Shown: positions 30,591 through 38,848 of the stretch, in pieces | Layout: the number at the start of each line of letters is the position of its first letter | How positions within the stretch are numbered: position 1 is the stretch's first letter | Assembly: GCF_000725885.1 (NCBI RefSeq) | Contig: NZ_JODR01000012.1 | Coordinates: 124,001-188,000 of the forward strand | Reading direction: 5' to 3' | DNA from: Streptomyces albus subsp. albus | Lineage (GTDB): Bacteria > Actinomycetota > Actinomycetes > Streptomycetales > Streptomycetaceae | DNA: 64,000 nt | Translations under genes and position numbers: made by a program | The notes under the pieces: generated by a model | The model's database searches: none | Seen by the model: the letters and a program-made list of their open reading frames with translations, nothing else | Told to the model about the DNA's origin: nothing

Positions 30591-31718
30591 GTGACCGGAC
30601 AACTGGACGACAACTACGAGGTGCTGGTGATCGGCGGCGGCGCTGCCGGGCTGAGCGGGGCCCTGACCCTGGCCAGGTCGCTGCGCTCGGTGGCGGTGAT
30701 CGACGCGGGTGCCCCGCGCAACGCCCCCGCCGAAGGCGTGCACGGCCTGCTGGCCCGGGACGGGATGCGCCCCGACGAACTGCTCGGCCGGGGCCGGGCC
30801 GAGGTGCGCAGGTACGGCGGCCACGTCGTGCCCGGCGAGGTCGCCACGGCGGTCCGCGCCGGGGACGGATTCGAGGTGACCCTCACCGACGGCCGCTCCG
30901 CCCACGCCCGCCGCCTGCTGGTGACCACCGGGCTGGTGGACCGGCTGCCCGACATCCCCGGGCTGCGCGAACGGTGGGGCCGCGACGTACTCCACTGCCC
31001 CTACTGCCACGGCTACGAGGTCCGCGGCCAGGCCATCGGGGTGCTGGCGACCGGGCCGACGGCCATGCACCAGGTGCTTCTGTTCCGCCAGCTCACCGAC
31101 GATGTGACGCTCTTCACCCACACCCAGCCGCCGCTCGACGAGACGGACGCGGAACGGCTGGCCGCACGCGGTGTCCGTGTGGTGCCCGGCACCGTGACCG
31201 GCGTCGAGACCACCGACGACCGGCTCTCGGGGATCCGCCTCGACGACGGCACGGTCGTGCCCCGCCAGGCCCTGGCCGTCGCCACCCGGCTGGAGGCGCG
31301 GGCCGCCTTCCTGGACTCGCTCGGCCTGCACACCGCCGAGCACCCGATGGGCACGTACGTCCCCGCCGATACGACGGGCCGCACCGACGTCCCCGGCGTC
31401 TGGGTCGCCGGGAACGTCACCGACCCGATGGCCCAGGTCGGCGCCGCCGGCGCGGCGGGCACCACCGCCGGCGCCCAGATCAACGCCGATCTGGCGGCCG
31501 AGGACACCGACCGGGCCGTCGCCGCCCACCGCGAAAGCCGACGCGGCGGTCACCCCGCCAGCCACCGCGACGGCCCCGCGCCGGCCGACGCGGACGGGGT
31601 CTCGGACGGGCAGACGGCAGACGGCACGGACGGGCAGACGGCAGCCGTGGCGGACGGCCAGGTGGCGGCCGGAGCGGACGGGCAGGCAGCCGCCGGTACG
31701 GAAGAGCGGGCCGCATGA
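30591..31718 (+). CDS. Thioredoxin reductase-like FAD-dependent oxidoreductase
   Basis: 375-aa NAD(P)/FAD-dependent oxidoreductase. The FAD motif is VLVIGGGAAGLSGAL (about residue 10), the redox pair is in HCPYCHGYEV (about 135), and the FAD-anchoring end is VWVAGNVTDPMAQVGAAGAAG (about 265). Size and CPYC motif fit the TrxR-like family of actinomycetes rather than true TrxB (CATC). The last 75 residues are a hydrophilic Asp/Gly/Ala tail with DGQ repeats, outside the fold. The start GTG 30591 lies 8 bases behind AAGGAGG; the frame also opens at GTG 30582, but that overlaps the binding site. Its stop overlaps the methyltransferase start (ATGA). Confidence 0.9.
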   Translation: MTGQLDDNYEVLVIGGGAAGLSGALTLARSLRSVAVIDAGAPRNAPAEGVHGLLARDGMRPDELLGRGRAEVRRYGGHVVPGEVATAVRAGDGFEVTLTDGRSAHARRLLVTTGLVDRLPDIPGLRERWGRDVLHCPYCHGYEVRGQAIGVLATGPTAMHQVLLFRQLTDDVTLFTHTQPPLDETDAERLAARGVRVVPGTVTGVETTDDRLSGIRLDDGTVVPRQALAVATRLEARAAFLDSLGLHTAEHPMGTYVPADTTGRTDVPGVWVAGNVTDPMAQVGAAGAAGTTAGAQINADLAAEDTDRAVAAHRESRRGGHPASHRDGPAPADADGVSDGQTADGTDGQTAAVADGQVAAGADGQAAAGTEERAA

Positions 31719-32365
31719 CGGCGGCGGAACCCGCGCCCGAGGAGTTCGGCGCGGGGTACTGGGAGCAGCGCTACCGCCACCACCACGGCACGTCCCGCCC
31801 CCACGCACCCAGCCCGCAACTGGTCGCGGAAGTCGCCGCGCTGGAGCCGGGCACCGCACTGGACGCGGGCTGCGGTGAGGGCGCCGACGCCCGCTGGCTC
31901 GCCGCCCTCGGCTGGCGGGTCACGGCGGTGGACGTCGCGGCCACAGCGCTGCACCGGGCGCAGCAGCACGCCCTGGCGTCGGGCGGCCCCGCCGCGGCCG
32001 AGCGGATCGACTGGCAGCAGGCCGACCTCCTCCACTGGACACCCGAACACCGCTTCGACCTCGTCACCAGCCAGTACGTGCATCTGCCCGGACCCCGCGA
32101 GACGTTCTTCCGCCGGCTGGCGGCAGCGGTCGCACCGGGCGGCACGCTGCTGATCGTCGGGCACGACCCGGCGGACCGGCACACGGCCGCACAGGGCCCG
32201 GGGGCGGACGCGTACGTCACGGCCGAGGACATCGCCGCCGTCCTCGACCCCGGCACGTGGGACGTACTCGTCGCGGAAACCCGTACCCGCACCGTCACCG
32301 GCCCGGACGGAAGTGGGGCGGAGCTGTGCGACGCCGTACTGCGCGCAAGGAGGCGGGAGGGCTGA
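31715..32365 (+). CDS. Class I SAM-dependent methyltransferase
   Basis: 216-aa methyltransferase with the SAM-binding motif I ALDAGCGEGADARWLAALGW (about residue 49), motif II VTAVDVA, and motif IV-like FDLVTSQYVHLP. It is translationally coupled to the flavoprotein gene through an ATGA overlap, so both act together. The size and His/Trp-rich N-terminus (GAGYWEQRYRHHH) recall small-molecule or chalcogen methyltransferases of the thiopurine/tellurite type. Combined with a thiol-disulfide flavoprotein and a cupin regulator, a detoxification role is plausible but not shown. Confidence 0.88.
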   Translation: MTAAEPAPEEFGAGYWEQRYRHHHGTSRPHAPSPQLVAEVAALEPGTALDAGCGEGADARWLAALGWRVTAVDVAATALHRAQQHALASGGPAAAERIDWQQADLLHWTPEHRFDLVTSQYVHLPGPRETFFRRLAAAVAPGGTLLIVGHDPADRHTAAQGPGADAYVTAEDIAAVLDPGTWDVLVAETRTRTVTGPDGSGAELCDAVLRARRREG

Positions 32366-32752
32366 CCCCGCCCACGCTCGGGGGCAGCTCCAGTTCCGGG
32401 TCAGCTGTGGTTCCCGGGCCGAGCGTGATCCGGGGGCCGGCTGTGGTTCCCGGGGCGAGCGTGCTCGCGGGTCAGCTCTGGTCACGGGTCAGCTGGGGTC
32501 GCGGGTCAGCTGGGCTTCCGAGCCGAGCATGTTTCGGGGCCGGTGTGTTCGCGGGGCAACCACGGGCCCGGCCGTGCGTGCTCGGGGCGGTCATGGCCCC
32601 GAGCAGGCCGGACCCCCGCCGAACTTGTTCCGGGGGTCAGCGTGTTCGCGGGGCAGCCGTGGTCCCGAGCGGCCATGGTTCCGGCCCAGGCGTGCTCGCG
32701 GGGCAGCCGTGCCCCCGGGCATACCGCGCTCCGAGGGCCGGCGTGCCGCGGG
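32366..32752. repeat. Degenerate repeat array between convergent genes
   Basis: The 387-base space between the methyltransferase (+) and the SWIM gene (-) is built of imperfect units containing GTGTTCGCGGGGCAGCC, GGGTCAGCTGTGGTC and TTCCCGGGCCGAGCG, each recurring two to five times in shuffled order with 20-45-base spacing. The open frames on both strands have no family features. No terminator hairpin stands out, so the array itself may be the transcription-stop zone. Confidence 0.65.
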
Positions 32753-34945
32753 TCAGCTGTGGTCGCGCAAGCCGGCGAGCGCGCGGATCGGATCGGCGGC
32801 GGCAGGGCCCTCGGGCCACCACTCGACTCCGGGCCCGGCCCCGTCGCCGTCCCGGTCGACGCCGTCACCCCGGCCCCCGCTCCCGGCCCGGCTCCCGGGC
32901 TGGGCCGGGCCGGCAGTGGCCGCGGTGGCTGCGGGGGCGACGGGTTCGCCCCGGTACGGATACCAGCGCCCGTCCTTGCCGTAACGCAACTGGACGGGGC
33001 GCGTCGGGTGGGTGAGACGGTTGTGATGAATCGTCATCGTGATGCCCAGGGTCGCGAGGGCGCTGCGGCCCCGGTCGAAGTCGCCGGCCGGCGGGTCCCA
33101 GACGGTTTCCAGCACGGTCAGCCCCGAGGGTCCGCCCTGCCGCCAGGCCGCCGCCGCGCGCGCCAGCTCCAGCGCGTCCCCGCCCGCCGTCCGCGCCAGG
33201 CTGGCGAACAGCGGCGAAAGGGTTCTCCGTCCCGTCAGCCGCGGATGGGTGGCGGCGAGCCGGATCGTGTCGTGCCACAGCGACAGGTCCGGCAGCGGAT
33301 CTGTGTCCGCGCCCGGACCGTCCGGCCCTTCCGCACCGGCTGCACCGACCGCACTGACCGCCGCCAGCGCGTGCCAGGCGCGGTGGGCGGCGTCCGTCGC
33401 CAGGAAGGCGAGCGCGTCGGCGCTGGGCGCGCCCGGCAGTTCGGGATACGCGGCGGCCTCCCCCGGCGCGTCCGGCAGCGGAAGCGGCGCGGGCAGCGGA
33501 GGCCGCACGACGGAGCCGAACACCGCGTCGGCGGCCATGCCGCCCACCAGCGGACCGCGCCGCTGCCCGGCCACGCCACCGCCCCTCCCCGGCACGTCAC
33601 CGCTCGCCCAGACGGGGGCGTCCGCACTGGCGTCCGCTCCGGCGAGTGTCCCGGCTCCGATGTGTGCCTCCGCGTCGGCGCGAGCCTCCGCGCCGGCATG
33701 CACCTCGACACCAGCAGGAGCGTCGGTAGCAACACGAGCCTCAGTACCCGCACGAGACTCGATATCGGCACGCGCTGCCACATCCGCACGGGTCTTGACG
33801 TCGGCACTAGCTTCCGCGTCGGCGTCATCGCCCGCCGCCCCCGCACGCCCAGGCCACGTACGGCTCCCGGAGCCACGCACAGCGCCGCCCTCGGCCACTC
33901 GCCCGTCAGCGTGACCGGCGACCGAGGCCGGAGCCGGGGACGCTGCCGGGTGAACCGGGTCAACGGCGGGCGAGCCGGACCGCGCAGGACGGGACGGCGC
34001 CCCCGTGGCCGCCACGGCCGCAGCCGGACGGGTGTCCTCCCCGACGTGGGCCGGGCCCGAGGCGGCAGCATCCGGAGCCAGGTGTCCGGACGCACCCGGC
34101 GCCGCCTCCCCCACCGGTCCAGCGCCTCCCTCACCCGGCACCACCCCACCGGTGGAGGTGGGCCCCGCAGCAGCCGCATCCGCCTCCGCCCGTACAGGCC
34201 GCACCAGCGCCCCGTCGGCCGGCGGACCAGCACCGTCATCAGCGCTCCCGGCATCCCCGGCGGTTCCGTCCGGGGGAGGCACCGCACCGCCCAGCGGCGC
34301 CACACCGTCCAGGGGAGGCACCGCACCGCCCAGCGGCGGCCCGGCGGCAGAGGCCGATCCTCCCCCGCCCGCCGAAGGGAGCGCCGAGGCACCGCGCGGC
34401 GGCCCGGCAGCTGGACCGTGGCGGCGCACGGCGGCGCGCAGCGCTTCGGGGGCGAGGCCGCGCAGCAGCACGAGCAGACCGGGGTCACCGGCCAGCCGTG
34501 CGGCGGTCTCGTAGCCGAGCGCGGCAGCGTGCTTGCAGCAGGCGGCCTGGTCGGGGCAGGTGCAGGCGGGCGCGAGGTCGCCGGGGGCGGGCAGGAGACG
34601 CGCCCCGGCTCCCTCCGCCTCGGCCAGTGCCTGCGCCGGTATGTCCCCCTCCGCGAGGGCGGCTTCGTACGCGGGGCGGGCGGCGAGGGTCCGCACGAGG
34701 ACGGCCCAGGCGTCGTCGGACAGCACGGGCAACCGCCAGTGGGCACGGTAGGGACGCGGGCGGCTGCCCCGTACGTACGCCGTGATGCGGCCGGGCCCGG
34801 CCCGCACCGTGAACACTCCCCCGTCGTGGGCGTAGGCCCGGCCCCGTTCCAGCCGGTCGGCGGCGGCCCGGCCGTCGCCGGCGGCGGCCTCGAAGGCCTG
34901 CACCCACGCGTCGGCGCTCACGCTGCCGCCCGGTGGCGCTTTCAC
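32753..34945 (-). CDS. SWIM zinc-finger protein
   Basis: 730-aa protein with an N-terminal SWIM zinc finger: C128-T-C130 and C137-K-H139 (ACTCPDQAACCKHAAALGY). The following helix region (ETAARLAGDPGLLVLLRGLAPEALRAAV) is typical of the family. Residues about 185-480 are a very long Ala/Gly/Pro-rich linker of low complexity. The C-terminal domain (about 500-730: LPDLSLWHDTIRLAATHP, GLTVLETVWDPPAGDFDRG) is conserved in this family. SWIM domains bind DNA or protein. The GTG start overlaps the SNF2 stop (GTGA), so the two proteins are made together. The pairing resembles the YwqA/YwqB pair of Bacillus; the process they serve is unknown. Confidence 0.88.
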   Translation of the reverse strand: MKAPPGGSVSADAWVQAFEAAAGDGRAAADRLERGRAYAHDGGVFTVRAGPGRITAYVRGSRPRPYRAHWRLPVLSDDAWAVLVRTLAARPAYEAALAEGDIPAQALAEAEGAGARLLPAPGDLAPACTCPDQAACCKHAAALGYETAARLAGDPGLLVLLRGLAPEALRAAVRRHGPAAGPPRGASALPSAGGGGSASAAGPPLGGAVPPLDGVAPLGGAVPPPDGTAGDAGSADDGAGPPADGALVRPVRAEADAAAAGPTSTGGVVPGEGGAGPVGEAAPGASGHLAPDAAASGPAHVGEDTRPAAAVAATGAPSRPARSGSPAVDPVHPAASPAPASVAGHADGRVAEGGAVRGSGSRTWPGRAGAAGDDADAEASADVKTRADVAARADIESRAGTEARVATDAPAGVEVHAGAEARADAEAHIGAGTLAGADASADAPVWASGDVPGRGGGVAGQRRGPLVGGMAADAVFGSVVRPPLPAPLPLPDAPGEAAAYPELPGAPSADALAFLATDAAHRAWHALAAVSAVGAAGAEGPDGPGADTDPLPDLSLWHDTIRLAATHPRLTGRRTLSPLFASLARTAGGDALELARAAAAWRQGGPSGLTVLETVWDPPAGDFDRGRSALATLGITMTIHHNRLTHPTRPVQLRYGKDGRWYPYRGEPVAPAATAATAGPAQPGSRAGSGGRGDGVDRDGDGAGPGVEWWPEGPAAADPIRALAGLRDHS

Positions 34946-37900
34946 GGTTGCCTCCGCAGGGACACCAGATCGGCGATCTGGGCGTCGGTCAGTTCGGTGA
35001 GGGCGGCTTCGCCGCCGCTCAGCACTGCCTCGGCGAGTTGCCGTTTGCCGTCGACCAGTTGGGCGATGCGGTCCTCCACCGTGCCCGCGGTCAGCAGACG
35101 GTGGACCTGGACCGGCTGTGTCTGGCCGATGCGGTAGGCACGGTCGGTGGCCTGTTCCTCGACGGCCGGGTTCCACCAGCGGTCGTAGTGGATGACGTGC
35201 CCCGCCCGGGTCAGGTTCAGCCCTGTGCCGGCGGCTTTGAGGGAGAGCAGGAAGACGGGGACCTGCCCGGACTGGAAGGCGTCCACCATGGCTTCCCGCT
35301 GGGCGACCGGGGTGCCGCCGTGCAGCAGTTGGTGCCCGATACCGCGTGCGGTCAGCTGGGCCTCCAGCAGCCGCGCCATCTCCACGTACTGGGTGAAGAC
35401 CAGCGCGGAGCCGCCCTCGGAAAGGATGGTGGCGAGGAGTTCCTCCAGGAGCCGCAGTTTTCCGCTGCGTCCCGGCAGCCGGCCGGTGCCCTCCCGCAAG
35501 TACTGCGCCGGGTGGTTGCAGATCTGTTTGAGCGCGGTCAGCAGTTTCATCACCAGGCCGCGCCGTTCGATGCCTTCGGCCGCCTGGATGCGGGCCAGCG
35601 TCTCCCGGACGACCGCCTCGTACAACGCGGCCTGCTCCCGGGTGAGTTCGACGGTGTGGTCGGTCTCCGTCTTGGGCGGCAGTTCGGGGACGATGCCCGG
35701 GTCCGACTTCTTGCGGCGGAGCAGGAAGGGGCCCACGAGCCGTGCCAGCCGCCGGGTGGCCTCGGGGTCCTCGCCGCTTTCCACGGCGCGGGCGTGCCGG
35801 GCGCGGAAGGACTTGAGAGGGCCGAGCAGTCCGGGTGTCGTCCAGTCGAGGATGGCCCACAGTTCGGAGAGGTTGTTCTCGACGGGGGTGCCGGTGAGGG
35901 CGATCCGCGCGGCGGCGGGGAGGGTGCGCAGGGCCCGCGCGGTGGTGGAGTGGGGGTTCTTGACGTGCTGGGCCTCGTCGGCGACGACCAGGCCCCAGTC
36001 CACCCCGGCGAGGCGGTCCGCGCTGCCGCGCAGGGTGCCGTACGTCGTCAGGACGAACCCGGCATCGCTGCCGCCCCCGCCGACGGCACGCCCGGTGCCC
36101 TCGCTGCCCTGCCGGGCGCCCGGCCCGTCATGCTCCGCGTCCTCGTGCTCCGCCTCCCCGTCCCCGACCGCGAACTCGTGTGCTGGCAGCCCGTCCAGGG
36201 TGCGGCCCGGGCCGTGGTAGCGCCGCACCGGCGTGCCGGGCGCGAAACGGGCCAGCTCGCGCTGCCAGTTGCCCAGCAGGGAGGCGGGGCAGACGACCAG
36301 TGTCGGCGCCGTCTCACCGCGTTCGACGCGGCGCAGGTGCAGCGCGATGAGGGTGACCGTCTTGCCCAGGCCCATGTCGTCGGCCAGGCAGCCGCCGAGC
36401 CCGAGGGAGGTCATCAGGTCGAGCCAGGCGAGCCCTTGCCGCTGGTAGGACCTCAGCTGTGCGGCGAGCGCCGCGGGCGGCGGCGCTTCCTCCGTCTCGC
36501 CGCGCGCGGCCCGGGCGAGTCTGTCGCGGAGTGCGGCCAGCGCCCCCACCGGGACCGCCGGCACCTGTTCGCCCTCCACCTCGGCCTCACCGGTGAGGGC
36601 TGCGGCCAGGGCGTCACCCGGCGAGAGCAGCCCCAGATGGCGTTTGCGCGCCTTGCGGACGAGTGCGGGGTCGACCAGCACCCACTGGTCGCGCAACCGC
36701 ACCAGCGGCCGGTGCGCGTCGGCCAGCTCGTCCATCTCGTCGTCGGTGAGCGGGTCCCCGTCGAGGGCGAGCTGCCAGCGGAATTCCAGCAGCTTCCCCT
36801 CTTTGAAGAAGCCTGTGCCGTCGACCGCCGAGCCGGGCGCCTGCGTGCCGGTGCGGACGACCGCCGCGGCGGACAGCAGGTCACGCGCGAGGGCCCGCGG
36901 CCAGTGCACGGCCACATCCGCCGCCGCCAGCTCGCGGGCGGTGCGGCCCAGCAGATCGTTGAGCTCCTGCTCGGTGAGCGGCAGCACATCGGGCGTGGAG
37001 CGCTCCAGCAGCCGGCCGAGCGGCGGCCAGACGCGCGCGGCACGGCGGATGGCCAGCACGGTGTCCGCACGGGCCCGCTCCCCCAGGTGGGGAGCCTCGC
37101 CGTCCCACAGCTGTGCCACGTCGGCCACCATCATCGGATCGGCGATGCTCGTCGCCTGCACGACGGCTGCGGCGACATACGGGTCCGGGGAGGCGGAACC
37201 GTCCGCGTCGTCCGCAGGGGCCGCGGCACCGGGCACGGGCGGACCCGCTTCCGGCGAGGGCTGCGGTTCCCCGGCCGGGGCCGGCGCCGCCTCCGGCGGT
37301 GGTTCCTGCGAGTCGAAGATCCGGTCGGCGGACAGGTCGAGCCGCAGCGAGATCCGGATGCCCGCCGAGGTGTCGGCCGCGACCTCGGCGCTCCACTCCC
37401 GCAGCCGCGGGTACCGCCCGGCCAGGCGGTTGGGCTCCGGCGCCGCGAACGCCGGGCCCACGGCGGCGGGACCGGCGGGCGTGCGGGGCAGGACGTCGGC
37501 AACCGCGTCCAGGAAGGCCCGGACGAGACCCTCCGGCTCCGGTACGCGGACCGGCCCGCCCGCCCCGAGGCGCCCGCCTCCGTCCAGCACCGCACCGTCT
37601 GCTGCGACACCGTCCCCCGCGACGGACGCGACAGGCACCGCGTGGGCCTCCGGCGGCATCGCGGCGGCGACGGCCCGCAGGTGTGCCACGTCCTCCTCGT
37701 TCAGAGGGCCCGCGCGCCACACGTCGACGTCGCCGTCGGCCAGCCCCGGCACCAGCCGCCCCCGGGCGACCAGCCGCAGCCCGTGCAGCGCTGCCGCGCC
37801 CCAGCAGGCGGCGGCCGGGTGCGCTGTCCGGTCGGTGCGCGCCCTCATCAGTACGGGCAGCGCCTCCCGCACCGGCAGCAGGCGCGCCGCCACCACCTCG

Positions 37901-38115
37901 TGCCGCAGCCCGGCCCCGTTCGGCCGGACGACGGTCAGCTCGCCGGGCTCCCCCACCTCGGGCAGCCCGCCGACACTGTCCTGCCAGAACACCACCTGCC
38001 CCTGCCGGGGCACCTCCCCGGGCAGGAACACCGCAGCGCACCGCAGGAGCTGCCGCTCGGCCCCCGACCCCATACGCGCCACCGCTTCCACACTCACCAC
38101 ACACCCGGTCTCCAC
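34942..38115 (-). CDS. SNF2-family helicase
   Basis: 1057-aa SNF2-type DNA-dependent ATPase. Helicase motifs: CLADDMGLGKTVTLIALHL (motif I, about residue 566), VVADEAQHVKN (II, DEAQ in place of DEAH), ALTGTPVENNLSELWAI (III), LKQICNHPAQYL, VFTQYVEM, SLKAAGTGLNLTRAGHVIHYD (V) and DRAYRIGQTQPVQVHRLL (VI). The N-terminal 500 residues are the SNF2_N-associated region of the RapA/HepA-like bacterial group, with a Pro/Gly-rich insertion near 270. Such proteins translocate on duplex DNA or RNA polymerase. A TAGACT -10 box at 38125-38130 puts the transcription start about three bases from GTG 38115, so a leaderless start there is plausible. Confidence 0.92.
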   Translation of the reverse strand: METGCVVSVEAVARMGSGAERQLLRCAAVFLPGEVPRQGQVVFWQDSVGGLPEVGEPGELTVVRPNGAGLRHEVVAARLLPVREALPVLMRARTDRTAHPAAACWGAAALHGLRLVARGRLVPGLADGDVDVWRAGPLNEEDVAHLRAVAAAMPPEAHAVPVASVAGDGVAADGAVLDGGGRLGAGGPVRVPEPEGLVRAFLDAVADVLPRTPAGPAAVGPAFAAPEPNRLAGRYPRLREWSAEVAADTSAGIRISLRLDLSADRIFDSQEPPPEAAPAPAGEPQPSPEAGPPVPGAAAPADDADGSASPDPYVAAAVVQATSIADPMMVADVAQLWDGEAPHLGERARADTVLAIRRAARVWPPLGRLLERSTPDVLPLTEQELNDLLGRTARELAAADVAVHWPRALARDLLSAAAVVRTGTQAPGSAVDGTGFFKEGKLLEFRWQLALDGDPLTDDEMDELADAHRPLVRLRDQWVLVDPALVRKARKRHLGLLSPGDALAAALTGEAEVEGEQVPAVPVGALAALRDRLARAARGETEEAPPPAALAAQLRSYQRQGLAWLDLMTSLGLGGCLADDMGLGKTVTLIALHLRRVERGETAPTLVVCPASLLGNWQRELARFAPGTPVRRYHGPGRTLDGLPAHEFAVGDGEAEHEDAEHDGPGARQGSEGTGRAVGGGGSDAGFVLTTYGTLRGSADRLAGVDWGLVVADEAQHVKNPHSTTARALRTLPAAARIALTGTPVENNLSELWAILDWTTPGLLGPLKSFRARHARAVESGEDPEATRRLARLVGPFLLRRKKSDPGIVPELPPKTETDHTVELTREQAALYEAVVRETLARIQAAEGIERRGLVMKLLTALKQICNHPAQYLREGTGRLPGRSGKLRLLEELLATILSEGGSALVFTQYVEMARLLEAQLTARGIGHQLLHGGTPVAQREAMVDAFQSGQVPVFLLSLKAAGTGLNLTRAGHVIHYDRWWNPAVEEQATDRAYRIGQTQPVQVHRLLTAGTVEDRIAQLVDGKRQLAEAVLSGGEAALTELTDAQIADLVSLRRQP

Positions 38116-38387
38116 TCCCGGCCGAGTCTAGGAGCGACCACTGACACCGCCCCCGACACCCGAGAAACCCCAGCTCACAGACCCGGCCATACCGTTCCGG
38201 TCATCGAGGGCTCCCGTGTCCACACGGTGACGGGACCGTCACGCGGCGTCGTGCCGGTACGGCTGAAGGGCAGCGCTGTCACGTGGGCCGGGATGGAGAC
38301 GGGGAGACCGGCTCCGAACGTCGAGGAGCCGGCGTCCCTCCTCAAGCGACTGGCGGGAGAGCCGCGTCTCAACCGAAGTTGAAGTCC
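38116..38387. other. Spacer between the RHIM-like gene and SNF2
   Basis: 272 bases with no supported gene. It holds a near-perfect palindrome at 38227-38242 (GTGACGG-GA-CCGTCAC) and the TAGACT box for SNF2 near its left end. Open frames here (for example a 28-residue one on the plus strand at 38293-38382) have no supporting binding site. Confidence 0.45.
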
Positions 38388-38405
38388 TCAACCGAAGTTG
38401 AGGTC
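38368..38405. repeat. 19-base tandem duplication at the 3-prime end of the RHIM-like gene
   Basis: CTCAACCGAAGTTGAAGTC (38368-38386) is followed directly by CTCAACCGAAGTTGAGGTC (38387-38405), one mismatch. The right copy encodes the final residues DLNFG and the stop on the minus strand; the left copy is a spare duplicate just past the stop, in a different frame. Confidence 0.9.
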
Positions 38406-38783
38406 TCCGTGGATGTCGCGGGCCTGGACGACCGGGCCCGTGATGTGGGCGCCCTCGGAGACGGTGTTGTGGACCTCGGAGCGCTCGGCCCGCAGCGTGG
38501 GTGCGTGGCGTTCGGCCCAGCCGCACAGCAGGGCGGCGAACTCCGCGTCGGCACCGGCGCGTTCGGCGAGCCGCCCGGTCAGGACGCGGACCTGTTCGTC
38601 GTCGGCGGGGTCGACGGCGGCCGGCGCACCGTCGTCGGGTGTGCCGTCCCGGCGGCCGATCCCCGCCCGGCGGGCCAGCGCGAGCAGGGATTCCCAGGCG
38701 GACTGACCGGCCGCGGTGGCGGCACCGCCCGCGGCGGCTGAGGCGGCGGTCGTGGCGAGGGTGAGCGCGGCATCGACGTCCAT
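38388..38783 (-). CDS. Small protein with Gly/Ala-rich N-terminus and RHIM-like C-terminal motif
   Basis: 131-aa protein of no assigned family. Residues 6-33 are Ala/Gly-rich with small-residue spacing (TTAASAAAGGAATAAGQSAW), which could form a membrane-active or glycine-zipper helix. A helical middle (VRVLTGRLAERAGADAEFAALLCGWAERH) follows. The last 26 residues start NTVSEGAHIT and end GPVVQARDIHGDLNFG, an Asn/Gly-bounded beta motif with a VVQA core that resembles RHIM-like amyloid signalling motifs of actinobacteria. The start is ATG 38783. It lies on the same strand upstream of SNF2-SWIM and is divergent from the amidase. Existence as a gene is supported by codon pattern and motif; function is inference. 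Confidence 0.7.
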   Translation of the reverse strand: MDVDAALTLATTAASAAAGGAATAAGQSAWESLLALARRAGIGRRDGTPDDGAPAAVDPADDEQVRVLTGRLAERAGADAEFAALLCGWAERHAPTLRAERSEVHNTVSEGAHITGPVVQARDIHGDLNFG

Positions 38784-38848
38784 GGCGCACACGGTAGGCC
38801 GGTCCACGGGCGGCCCGCCAGATCGTCGCCGCTTGTACCGTTTCCGGA

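Noticed and set aside
38293..38382. A 28-residue plus-strand peptide frame between SNF2 and the RHIM-like gene
   Set aside because: No ribosome binding site, no conservation clue, and it runs into the 19-base duplication.
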